A stretch of 60,238 nucleotides of DNA from Bacteriovoracaceae bacterium UBA7317 (GTDB lineage Bacteria > Bdellovibrionota > Bacteriovoracia > Bacteriovoracales > Bacteriovoracaceae): the NCBI GenBank assembly GCA_002474345.1, contig DKQD01000126.1:1-60238 (forward strand), read 5' to 3'. Both the position numbers and the translations under genes were made by a program. The notes beneath the pieces are model-generated. The model made no database searches. It saw only the letters and a list, made by a program, of their open reading frames with translations, and was not told the DNA's origin. Of the stretch, positions 18,402 to 25,873 are shown in pieces. How positions within the stretch are numbered: the stretch's first letter is position 1; each line of letters starts with the position of its first letter.

Positions 18402-18430
18402 GTTATATCTTTAACCTCAATTATTGGCAA
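18402..18430 (-). promoter_or_regulatory. Promoter of the CAT-anticodon tRNA gene
   Basis: On the minus strand TTGCCA (18430-18425), a 17-base spacer, then TATAAC (18407-18402). Transcription would start near 18395 and give about a 30-nt leader before the tRNA 5' end at 18363. Confidence 0.6.
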
Positions 18431-18470
18431 TAAAAAACCAGGCCTTTTTTTAGATGACAGGAACCTCCTT

Positions 18471-19286
18471 ATGTCCTTGAAAATAAAGCTTTTTAAGTAT
18501 GAAGCAACTGGAAACAGCTTCATTTTATTTGATAACCGCAAGAGAGTTTTTCCTCTAGAAAAATTGATAAAGAACTCTTTGGTTGGGCAGCTTTGCGCGA
18601 AAGAAAATGGCTTTTCGACAGATGGAGTGATTCTTCTTGAGGAGTCTCAAGATTTTGATTTTAAAATGAGAACTATTAATGCTGATGGAACAGAAGTAGA
18701 AATGTGTGGAAATGGCTTAAGGGCCATCTGCCATTATGCTTACTTTGAAGTAAAGATTCCTATTGATAAGTGTTACAGAGTTGAGACTCTTAACGGAGTT
18801 TATAATGGCTTTATTGAAGAAGGCGGGTCAGTCAAGGTTCAAATGACTGAGCTTTTTGATATAGGGAAAAAGGATCTTGGTAAGTTTAATAAGTTTTCTT
18901 TTGGGTTTTATTTAAATACTGGCGTGCCTCATTGTGTTTTTGAAGTGGAGAACCTTGAGTCCTTTGATATTCAAAGATGGGGTGAAATTATAAGAAGAGA
19001 TCCGCTTTTTCCTGAAGGGTGTAATGTTAATTTTTACGAGAAAAAAGGAGAAGCCCTAGTTAATTTAAGAACCTTTGAGAGAGGTGTTGAGGGTGAGACA
19101 CTTTCGTGCGGCACTGGAGCAACGGCTACAGCGATTGCTTTGTCAAAGCGCTATGGTTGGGAAAATCAAGTAGATGTTGTAATGAGAGGTGGTGACCTAA
19201 CTATTGAATTCACCAAGGAATATAAAGATGTTTTTCTTTGTGGAGAAGTCAAAAAAATATTGAGTTGTTCTTACGAGATAAAATGA
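18471..19286 (+). CDS. dapF: Diaminopimelate epimerase
   Basis: Interconverts LL- and meso-diaminopimelate for peptidoglycan and lysine; cofactor-independent. The two catalytic cysteines are visible: Cys79 in VEMCGNGLRA and Cys213 in TLSCGTGATATA. ATGNSFILFDNR at the N-terminus and NADGTE are typical. 271 residues, normal length. The ATG is preceded by AGGA about seven bases upstream. It appears to be a single gene; 74 bases separate it from the next one. Confidence 0.96.
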   Translation: MSLKIKLFKYEATGNSFILFDNRKRVFPLEKLIKNSLVGQLCAKENGFSTDGVILLEESQDFDFKMRTINADGTEVEMCGNGLRAICHYAYFEVKIPIDKCYRVETLNGVYNGFIEEGGSVKVQMTELFDIGKKDLGKFNKFSFGFYLNTGVPHCVFEVENLESFDIQRWGEIIRRDPLFPEGCNVNFYEKKGEALVNLRTFERGVEGETLSCGTGATATAIALSKRYGWENQVDVVMRGGDLTIEFTKEYKDVFLCGEVKKILSCSYEIK

Positions 19287-19360
19287 ATAAACTTAGGTTA
19301 GGTGTTAAAAGCTTTTGGGGGCATTGAAATAGTGGGTACCTCATTAAAAAGTATGTAGTT

Positions 19361-19795
19361 ATGAAAATAATATTAAAGCCTAAATTGCTAGTTCAGCTGA
19401 GCTTTTTCTTTTGTTGTTTTTTATTCTCTTCCTTATCATTTGGTAGTCTGACGCTTAACTTGGGGGTTGTTCACAAGAGAGGCTTGGATAAAAGTTTGAC
19501 TTTGGTAAGTGAAGTTTATTCAAGAGAAGAGGTGAGTGTTGGGCAAAGAAAAAATATTTCTTTAAACCATGGGATGGTACTGACCTTAGAGTTGAAATTT
19601 CTAGAACCTGGTGAGGTCTATGGGCCGAGTAAAAAGGTTGTAGTAACTGCAAAGTTAAATTTGAAGTCCGGTGAGATCTTTCAGCCCAAATCTAGTGAGA
19701 CTTTTTCTGTGGGTCTTGGGGAGATAAAGAAAGTCACCTACGAAAAAGGTAAAGATCAGCAAATTGAGATATCTATCCAACCCAAAATAATTTAA
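19361..19795 (+). CDS. Uncharacterised secreted protein, 144 residues
   Basis: I recognise no family. A long basic-hydrophobic signal sequence (LLVQLSFFFCCFLFSSLSFG) predicts export to the periplasm or envelope; it contains two Cys but no convincing lipobox. The remaining 115 residues are a regular alternation of short hydrophobic and charged stretches, suggesting an all-beta domain. The stop is nine bases before the tlyA start, so it is probably cotranscribed with tlyA. Confidence 0.72.
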   Translation: MKIILKPKLLVQLSFFFCCFLFSSLSFGSLTLNLGVVHKRGLDKSLTLVSEVYSREEVSVGQRKNISLNHGMVLTLELKFLEPGEVYGPSKKVVVTAKLNLKSGEIFQPKSSETFSVGLGEIKKVTYEKGKDQQIEISIQPKII

Positions 19796-19803
19796 TTTTT
19801 CTT

Positions 19804-20580
19804 ATGAATGAAAGAATCGATATTGTTCTTGTAAAACTCAAGTATGCAACAACTAGGTCTCAATCAAGGCTTCTTATAAAGGAAGGGGTTGTTTTTTATA
19901 AAGGACAAAAAGTTGAAAAGCCAGGTTTCTTAGTAGATACGGAAGAAATCGAGGTAAAAAAAGAAAAAACCTTCGTTGGAAGAGGTGGAGATAAATTAGA
20001 GGGTGTTTTAGAGCAAATGAAGTTGAATTTGAAAGATCGGTTAATCGCTGATGTTGGAGCATCTACTGGAGGGTTTACTGATGTTGTTTTGAGAAGGGGA
20101 GCAAAAAAAGTTTATGCCATTGATGTTGGGAAGGACCAGCTGGCCAATGAGCTTCGAGAAGATAAAAGAGTTATTAATTATGAAGGAATAAATATTAAAA
20201 ACGGCTTAGACCTCCCTGAGAAGGTTGATTTCTGTGTTGTTGATTTATCATTTATCTCTTTGAAGCTGGTTTTAGAAGAGGTGTTCAAACTTCTTCACGA
20301 AGAGGGAAGAGTGCTTGTACTTGTCAAACCCCAATTTGAGGCAGGTCTGGATAAGGTGGGAAAAAAGGGAGTCGTAAAAGATCCTGGTGTTAGGTTAGAG
20401 GTTTTACTTGAGCTTTTTGATTGGTGTTTTGAAAGAAGAATTTATATAGAAAATTTTTTACCGTCTTCAATCCAGGGGAAAAAGGGCAATCAAGAGTACT
20501 TTTTTCTTTTGAGTAGGTCTGAATGTGAGAAAGGTAAGCTGGAAAGAAAACAATTAATTTCACGCTTTAAAGAATTATAA
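19804..20580 (+). CDS. tlyA: TlyA-family rRNA (cytidine-2'-O)-methyltransferase / haemolysin-A-like protein
   Basis: S4 RNA-binding domain (about residues 3-60: RIDIVLVKLKYATTRSQSR) joined to an FtsJ-like methyltransferase. VGRGGDKLEGVL, the SAM-binding ADVGASTGGFTDVVLRRGA, IDVGKDQLA, CVVDLSFISL and LVKPQFEAG are diagnostic of TlyA, which 2'-O-methylates 16S and, in some species, 23S rRNA. 258 residues, normal. It follows the small secreted-protein gene and abuts the LOG gene, whose first codon can begin right after its stop. Confidence 0.93.
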   Translation: MNERIDIVLVKLKYATTRSQSRLLIKEGVVFYKGQKVEKPGFLVDTEEIEVKKEKTFVGRGGDKLEGVLEQMKLNLKDRLIADVGASTGGFTDVVLRRGAKKVYAIDVGKDQLANELREDKRVINYEGINIKNGLDLPEKVDFCVVDLSFISLKLVLEEVFKLLHEEGRVLVLVKPQFEAGLDKVGKKGVVKDPGVRLEVLLELFDWCFERRIYIENFLPSSIQGKKGNQEYFFLLSRSECEKGKLERKQLISRFKEL

Positions 20581-21141
20581 GTGGAGGGCCTTTTGGGAAA
20601 TCGTTTTAATAGAGTAGGGGTTTTTTGTGGGTCTAAAAATGGTGCAAGTGGTTCTTATACAGAGTTAGCAGTCTCATTAGGTCGTAGGCTTGCTGAACTA
20701 AGCATAGGTTTGGTTTATGGCGGTGCAAAAATAGGTTTGATGGGTGCAATTGCAGATTCTGTAATAAAAAATGGTGGTAATGTTATCGGTGTCATTCCAA
20801 AGCAGATTTTAGAATTGGAGGTGGCCCACACAGGCTTGAGTAAGCTCATTAAAGTAGATGATATGCACGAAAGGAAAAAAGCTATTTATGATTATTCAGA
20901 CTTATTTTTAGCTTTGCCAGGAGGGTTTGGAACTTTGGATGAGTTTTTCGAGGTTCTGACGTGGAACCAGTTAGACATTCATAAAAAACCAGTACATATT
21001 TTAAATTTGAATGGCTTTTTTGATAACTTGCTTCTTCATTTGGACCACTTGGTTAAGGAGGGCTTTTTAGCAGAAAGTCATAGGGGAATAGTTGAGACTT
21101 TTTTGTCAGTATCTGATTGGGAACGCAATATTATTTGTTAA
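20581..21141 (+). CDS. LOG-family protein (phosphoribohydrolase-like Rossmann fold)
   Basis: Member of the LOG/TIGR00730 family, which releases the base from cytokinin-type or other nucleoside 5'-monophosphates. GVFCGSKNGA at the N-terminus, VYGGAKIGLMG, and the hallmark PGGFGTLDEFFE with TWNQLDIHKKP are all present. It abuts tlyA. The GTG at 20581 gives 186 residues, but GGAGGG at 20583-20588 sits a few bases before a TTG at 20593, and I think that TTG is the likelier start (182 residues). Its biological substrate in bacteria is uncertain. Confidence 0.92.
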   Translation: MEGLLGNRFNRVGVFCGSKNGASGSYTELAVSLGRRLAELSIGLVYGGAKIGLMGAIADSVIKNGGNVIGVIPKQILELEVAHTGLSKLIKVDDMHERKKAIYDYSDLFLALPGGFGTLDEFFEVLTWNQLDIHKKPVHILNLNGFFDNLLLHLDHLVKEGFLAESHRGIVETFLSVSDWERNIIC

Positions 21142-21177
21142 AGAGTTTATTTGAAGGGCAGAGTTATCAACCATTTG

Positions 21178-21206
21178 TTGCCTTTTATACGGCAATAAAT
21201 TATAAT
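21178..21206 (+). promoter_or_regulatory. Promoter with overlapping inverted repeat, upstream of cytochrome c gene
   Basis: TTGCCT (21178-21183), 17-base spacer, TATAAT (21201-21206, consensus). TTGCC of the -35 box pairs with GGCAA at 21191-21195 as a 5-base inverted repeat with 8-base centre, which could be a small operator. It drives the cytochrome gene whose ATG is at 21280, leaving a leader of about 65 nt. Confidence 0.6.
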
Positions 21207-21279
21207 CTGACCCGTAAAGATCGTTTTCTTGGGCTTTTGAGAGCATCGTTACTTCACTAAAATTGGGCGGGGAGAATCC

Positions 21280-21750
21280 ATGACCAGGTTAATTGTTTTT
21301 GCTATCTCTGTGATAAGTTTGATAGGTATTCTAAGCTTAAGAAAGTTTAAAGAAGAGGCTGTTTCCAATAAGAGATTTAATTATGTTGAAGAAGAGAAGG
21401 ATTGGAAAAAGTTTAAAGCTGCTATAAACCCTGTAAAAAAGAAAAAGAAAGCTGTTGCTCAGGCTCCAGTAGCCACTGGAGCTGTTGTTGTACTTGATAC
21501 AGAAGAGCTCAAAAATGGAAAGAAACTCTACGCAAAATGTATTGTCTGCCATGGCAAGTATGGTGAAGGGAAGCCTGCGCAAAAAGCACCCAAAATTGCT
21601 GGTCAATATGCTTGGTATCTTGAAGAGCAGGTAGTTAACATTCAAAAGGGTATAAGAGTTAACAAAGTTATGATGCCTTACGTTAAAAACCTTAGCCCAC
21701 AAGATATAAGCGATATATCGGCGTATGTTGCTAAGCTTCCTTGGAAATAA
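21280..21750 (+). CDS. Small membrane-anchored c-type cytochrome
   Basis: Class I cytochrome c. One N-terminal hydrophobic helix (about residues 4-20) that lacks a clear cleavage site probably anchors it to the inner membrane, followed by a basic Lys/Ala linker (52-66) and one haem domain with C87-I-V-C90-H91. Met131 or Met132 in KVMMPYV is the likely sixth ligand. It resembles cytochrome c553/c5-like electron carriers. 156 residues. Its own promoter lies upstream. A periplasmic electron carrier is likely; the partner is not in the window. Confidence 0.9.
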   Translation: MTRLIVFAISVISLIGILSLRKFKEEAVSNKRFNYVEEEKDWKKFKAAINPVKKKKKAVAQAPVATGAVVVLDTEELKNGKKLYAKCIVCHGKYGEGKPAQKAPKIAGQYAWYLEEQVVNIQKGIRVNKVMMPYVKNLSPQDISDISAYVAKLPWK

Positions 21751-21782
21751 CTTGATGGGGGAATTCACTCTCAGCTGTCATT

Positions 21783-22310
21783 ATGTCTATTTATAAACTT
21801 GGCCATTATATTCCTAGCATTGGAGAGGGCTGTTTCTTTGCGCCTGATTCCAAGGTAATTGGTAATGCAATAATAGGTGATGATGTCAGTATTTGGTTTA
21901 ATTCAATTGTCAGAGGGGATGTTGATCAAATTCAAGTTGGTGATAGAACAAATATTCAAGATTTTTCAATGCTGCACGTTTCTTCTGGTTTTCCCTTAAT
22001 AATTGGTAAGGAAGTAACTGTTGGGCATAGAGTGACCTTGCATGGATGTGTAGTAGGAAACAACTGCTTAATAGGAATGGGCTCTACTATTATGGATGGT
22101 GCTGTTATTGGAGCAAACTCTTTAGTTGCTGCAGGAAGTTTGATTCCTCCTGGAAAAAAGTATCCTCCCAATAGTTTCATAAGAGGGGTTCCAGGAAGAA
22201 GGGAAAGAGATTTAACCTCAGAGGAGTCTACAAACTTCGGTAGTCACTATAAATCTTATTTGGAAAATAAGAAGCTGTACTTAGCTTCAAACTCTTTCGA
22301 AAGAATTTAG
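21783..22310 (+). CDS. Gamma-carbonic-anhydrase-like hexapeptide protein
   Basis: Left-handed parallel beta-helix protein of the YrdA/PaaY/CaiE group. Hexapeptide repeats run from about residue 20 to 120; the metal-site histidines appear in MLHVSSG and VGHRVTLHGC, matching gamma-carbonic anhydrases. FNSIVRGDVDQIQVGDRTNIQD is the family signature region; only its first part need be read to identify it. 175 residues, normal. True carbonic anhydrase activity varies within the family and cannot be claimed. It follows the cytochrome c gene by 32 bases on the same strand. Confidence 0.9.
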   Translation: MSIYKLGHYIPSIGEGCFFAPDSKVIGNAIIGDDVSIWFNSIVRGDVDQIQVGDRTNIQDFSMLHVSSGFPLIIGKEVTVGHRVTLHGCVVGNNCLIGMGSTIMDGAVIGANSLVAAGSLIPPGKKYPPNSFIRGVPGRRERDLTSEESTNFGSHYKSYLENKKLYLASNSFERI

Positions 22311-22405
22311 ATCCATTTAAAATAATTTTCATTTGTAAGGTTATATTTTTTAACACCGAAGAGGTGTTCGTAGTTTGAGATTGTCTGAAGCGAGAAAAGT
22401 AATAA

Positions 22406-23575
22406 ATGAATAGAGAAAATGGAGACGATTCTTATTCAGGTGGAAGTTCATTAGGGTATCAAGAGTTTCTTGGACAAAGAGCTCTTCTTGTAGATGATAA
22501 TGAAATTAACCTTAAAGTTCTTGAGATAAGACTTCAAAAGAAGGGCTTCAAAACAACAATCACAACTAATCCAAAGGAAGCCTTAGAGCTTTTAAAATCT
22601 CATACTTTTGACTTAGTTCTTCTAGACCTCGTAATGCCTGAAATTACCGGTTTAGAAATATTGGACTTCGTCAGAAAAAAACATAGCGCTATTGAATTAC
22701 CTGTGATTATGACTACAGCTCAATTGGAAAGTAGTAATATTGTGAGTGCTTTTGATAAGGGGGCCAATGATTATATTACAAAGCCGATAGATTTTAAGGT
22801 TACTTGGGCAAGAATAAGAACTCACTTGACAATAAAGAGGCTAAACGAAGACTTGGAAAAAAAGAGGCAGGAATCTATAGAGCATGCTCGGATGGGAACC
22901 CTTGTAGACATGGCAGGAAGTGTTGCACACGAAATTAACAACCCTCTAACTATTATTCTTGGTTGGGTTCAATTGTTAAATAATTCTGTAGAAAAAGGTT
23001 CTTCAAAAGAGAAAATTCTTGTTGGTTTGGATAATATTTTTCAGTCAGTTCTTAGAGTTGAAAGTGTCGTTAGGGGACTAAGTGCTTTCGCAAAAGAGGG
23101 AGGGGGAGAAGAGGTTCAAGACCTTTCTATTCAAAGTGTACTTCAGACGACTTTATCTATATGCCAAACAACTCTGAGTGATTTGGGGATAAGTTTTATT
23201 TCTCAGAACCTTAAATCAGATGTTTTTATTAAAGGAAGAGAGGGAATGTTTATTCAAGTCTTCTTTAATTTAATAAAAAACTCAATGGAAGCCATTAAGA
23301 ATTTAGAAGAAAGATGGATAAAAATTAATTTTGAAATAAATGATAATCAATTAACTATTTATTTCACTGATAGTGGTGAGGGAATACCTAAAGAAATACA
23401 AAGTAAAATTATGATTCCTTTCTTTACAACTCACGAGATGGAAAAAGGTGAATCTGCGATTGGTCTAGGCTTAAGTGTGTGCAAAGGAATTGTAGAGGAA
23501 CATGGAGGCGTTTTTAGGTTGAATCCAGAAGCGGAAAATACCCAATTTATTATTTCTTTGAGACTGAATTCCTAA
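22406..23575 (+). CDS. Response regulator-histidine kinase hybrid
   Basis: Cytoplasmic signalling protein with a receiver domain first and a kinase second. Residues about 20-145 are a REC domain (LVDDNEIN, phospho-acceptor in LVLLDLVMPE, ITKPIDF); a short coiled linker leads to a HisKA helix with AHEINNPLTI (phospho-His near residue 175) and an HATPase domain with NSMEAI (N box), DSGEGIP (G1) and GLGLSVCKGIVEEHGG (G2). 389 residues, no membrane segment or separate sensor domain, so its input probably arrives as phosphorylation of the REC domain by another kinase. No response regulator gene is adjacent. The gene is convergent with a DUF1499 gene three bases away. Confidence 0.93.
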   Translation: MNRENGDDSYSGGSSLGYQEFLGQRALLVDDNEINLKVLEIRLQKKGFKTTITTNPKEALELLKSHTFDLVLLDLVMPEITGLEILDFVRKKHSAIELPVIMTTAQLESSNIVSAFDKGANDYITKPIDFKVTWARIRTHLTIKRLNEDLEKKRQESIEHARMGTLVDMAGSVAHEINNPLTIILGWVQLLNNSVEKGSSKEKILVGLDNIFQSVLRVESVVRGLSAFAKEGGGEEVQDLSIQSVLQTTLSICQTTLSDLGISFISQNLKSDVFIKGREGMFIQVFFNLIKNSMEAIKNLEERWIKINFEINDNQLTIYFTDSGEGIPKEIQSKIMIPFFTTHEMEKGESAIGLGLSVCKGIVEEHGGVFRLNPEAENTQFIISLRLNS

Positions 23576-23578
23576 TTT

Positions 23579-24031
23579 TTAATTTGCGCTTTGTTGGAGT
23601 GCAAATTCTATTTCCCTAACTCTTTCTCTATTTTTCCCAAAGTCCCTACGTCCGACTCTTGAAGCAGATCTTACGTGAATGGTACTTTCTTGCCCAAAGT
23701 AGAACTGAATATCATCCACAAATTTAAAAATTGAAGATGTATATTCTGCTCTCAGATAGTTTTCTTTTTTCTCAACAATTTTTGCGTTAGGGTTTGCTCC
23801 AATGAGCTTTTCGAGCTTTTTGATTGTTGCTTCTTTTCCACCAAAAAATTTAATTGGGCTAATGAAGTGTTCTTCATCATTTGGGTTCTCAAAGCTTGAA
23901 ACACAGTTCGGTGTTTTAGGACAAGGAAAAAACTTATTCTCTGGTGTGAGACCCAAGCCTTTTGCAGGGCGATCTTTGCATGAGGTAAAAATAAAACAAA
24001 AAGCGAACAGAAGTATTATTGGTTTTTGCAA
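23579..24031 (-). CDS. DUF1499 family lipoprotein
   Basis: A signal peptide ending in IFTSC gives a lipobox with the acylated Cys at residue 17. The body matches DUF1499: FPCPKTPNCVSSF, then IVEKKENYLRAEYTS, FKFVDDIQFYF, and IHVRSASRVGRRDFGKNRERV. The family is widespread and its function is unknown; this is the lipid-anchored form, 150 residues. It forms a minus-strand run with the DUF2288 gene 14 bases upstream. Confidence 0.9.
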   Translation of the reverse strand: MQKPIILLFAFCFIFTSCKDRPAKGLGLTPENKFFPCPKTPNCVSSFENPNDEEHFISPIKFFGGKEATIKKLEKLIGANPNAKIVEKKENYLRAEYTSSIFKFVDDIQFYFGQESTIHVRSASRVGRRDFGKNRERVREIEFALQQSAN

Positions 24032-24045
24032 TTGCTTGTCCTCTA

Positions 24046-24360
24046 TTAATGTTTAGTCGAATACAACTGAATTAAGACAAAAGGTTGGATTATTATAAAT
24101 GAAACCATTTTATTGTCCATTGATTTTAACTTTTCAAATTCATGGTCTTCAAGGTTTTGAACTAATTTTTGTTCCAACCAGGTTTCAATGATAGCTTTAT
24201 CATCAAGGGCAATATGAGTTCCAACTTTGACTATATCTATAGTTTCCGAAACTAAGATAATGGCCCTTCTTTTCTGATGAACCTCAAGGTCTTTGAGAGT
24301 CGTTTCTGACCTCTCTTCTTTCAATTTTTTGTAAAGTTGTTCAAAGTTTTGTTTTTCCAT
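24046..24360 (-). CDS. DUF2288-like small protein
   Basis: A 104-residue protein that I match to DUF2288 by IALDDKAIIETWLEQ, the preceding ILVSETIDIVKVGTH, and the final FIIIQPFVLIQLY; the family is about 100 residues and uncharacterised. No signal peptide. It lies directly upstream of the DUF1499 lipoprotein gene on the same strand and may share its transcript. The ribosome binding site is weak. Upstream, 126 A+T-rich bases separate it from the PhnD-like gene, with no feature I can name. Confidence 0.75.
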   Translation of the reverse strand: MEKQNFEQLYKKLKEERSETTLKDLEVHQKRRAIILVSETIDIVKVGTHIALDDKAIIETWLEQKLVQNLEDHEFEKLKSMDNKMVSFIIIQPFVLIQLYSTKH

Positions 24361-24486
24361 AGCTTATTTTTTTAAGTTTAAATTAATTTATATCTGGTTA
24401 ATAGCTTTCAGAACGCTAAGTTTTGCCGTGTTATAAATTGTAATGGATAGAATTGAAAGAATAAAAGTAAAGATTTAATGCGGCGG

Positions 24487-25386
24487 CTAATTGATGAGCT
24501 TTTTAATGTCTATATTGACTTTTTTTATAAGGTCTCTGAGAGCATTATAATTTGCATCTTCAGCATTAACTACACCTGTTACTCCATAAATATTTTCAAA
24601 AGCTTTTTTTCCATTTTTAGTTTGAAGGAACTTTTTTAGTGCCATTACAAACTTTTTCTCTAAGTTTTCTGGAAAGTTTTTTCTAAACACGAATGGATCA
24701 TTGGGAATATTTTCTGTAATTTCTATAATTTTTATTTGCTCAACAACATCCGGATGTTTCTCTTTTATGAGAACCCTAGCATCTCTGATAGTGCCATCTC
24801 CTGATGGGCTTGAGTAAAAAGTTGCTCCAGCATCTACTTTTTTATTATAGATCATTTTCACAACTCCCGAATGACTTTTTGCATAAGTAGTGCTTTTTGG
24901 AGTCACTTTATTATCCACTAAAATTTTAAGAGGAAAAAGGAAGCCCGATGTTGAAGCAGGGTTTGTAAAAGCAAATTTTTTCCCTTCAATATCCCTAATT
25001 GTTTCTATTTTACTGTCAATGTGGGCTATGATTTGGCCTCTGTAGTAGTCCTTACCTCTTCTTATCACTTTAAGCTTGGCTTTTGCTCCAAACTTTTGGT
25101 TGGCCAAGAGGTATCCAAAGGAGTTCATGATGCAAATATCAGCTCTTTTTGAGCCAAGTGCTTCAATAACAGTGAAGTAGTCAGAAGGAATATGTGCCTT
25201 AAAAGAAAGATTTGTATGTTTTTCCAGGTACTTTATAAAGGTTCTTGAGTTTTCTTCAATGACTTGCGCATCTACTGAAGGAGTAAAGTAGATCGCTATT
25301 GGGTTAACCTTAGACCCTAATTGTGTAGGCTTGCATGATGTTGTTAGGAGTCCTACTAGACATAAAGCGATGAGGATCTGTTTCAC
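24487..25386 (-). CDS. PhnD-like phosphate/phosphonate-type substrate-binding lipoprotein
   Basis: Type 2 periplasmic-binding protein of the PhnD superfamily. Signal peptide ending in LLTTSC gives a lipoprotein (Cys18). Motifs: IAIYFTPSVDA, ADICIMNSFGYLLANQ, KKFAFTNPASTSGFLFP (ligand-phosphate loop typical of PhnD), and DAGATFYSSP. 299 residues, normal. GTG start at 25386. No ABC permease or ATPase gene is next to it, so it is an orphan: it may feed a transporter elsewhere, or act as a ligand sensor. The ligand cannot be deduced. Confidence 0.88.
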   Translation of the reverse strand: MKQILIALCLVGLLTTSCKPTQLGSKVNPIAIYFTPSVDAQVIEENSRTFIKYLEKHTNLSFKAHIPSDYFTVIEALGSKRADICIMNSFGYLLANQKFGAKAKLKVIRRGKDYYRGQIIAHIDSKIETIRDIEGKKFAFTNPASTSGFLFPLKILVDNKVTPKSTTYAKSHSGVVKMIYNKKVDAGATFYSSPSGDGTIRDARVLIKEKHPDVVEQIKIIEITENIPNDPFVFRKNFPENLEKKFVMALKKFLQTKNGKKAFENIYGVTGVVNAEDANYNALRDLIKKVNIDIKKLIN

Positions 25387-25468
25387 AATACTTCTTCCAG
25401 GATTGAGTTACTCTCAACATTATATCATTTTTTGCATTGGAGAGAAGTTATAGTTTTGGAGCCCTTTT

Positions 25469-25726
25469 TTATTGCCCTAAGTCTTTTTGAATCATTTTAA
25501 GAGTATTTTCTTTTGTCATTCCTAAAGCAGCTCCATACTTTGTTCCAACGTCAAATATATGCTTTTGGATTTTCATATCTTTGTTGGAGTAATACTTTTT
25601 TAAACTTTCAATGTAGTCCGCTTCAAGGGCCATTTGGAGTTCTTCTTTCGGTCTGTACATTTTCAAAAAAGCATAGAGTGATAAAAGAATTACTCCCATA
25701 ACTGCAACAAGAAATTTTATACTCAT
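25469..25726 (-). CDS. Uncharacterised 85-residue single-span membrane protein
   Basis: No family recognised. One N-terminal hydrophobic helix (about residues 3-22), then a charged helical region (EADYIESLKKYYSN) and a C-terminal helix. The ATG at 25726 has AAGGAG about ten bases upstream, so I think it is a true gene. It lies between the PhnD-like gene and the divergent transglycosylase gene. Confidence 0.62.
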   Translation of the reverse strand: MSIKFLVAVMGVILLSLYAFLKMYRPKEELQMALEADYIESLKKYYSNKDMKIQKHIFDVGTKYGAALGMTKENTLKMIQKDLGQ

Positions 25727-25809
25727 GGTCTATTTCTCCTTTTATATAAGACATACCTTGCTTTTAGTCTCTTTTGGTAGACGCCTTGTATTATTTTGTG
25801 AATTGATCT

Positions 25810-25838
25810 TTGACTCTTTTTTGAATTAAAATAAGAAT
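25810..25838 (+). promoter_or_regulatory. Possible promoter of the transglycosylase gene
   Basis: TTGACT (25810-25815), 17-base spacer, AAGAAT (25833-25838; four of six consensus bases). The ATG is 36 bases downstream of the -10 box. Confidence 0.4.
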
Positions 25839-25873
25839 ATAAGGGAAGAAACTTAAATAAAACGTGGGTTTTT

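Noticed and set aside
22352..22368. AACACC/GGTGTT hairpin before the histidine kinase gene
   Set aside because: Short, and T-run is on the wrong side for a plus-strand terminator; could be chance.
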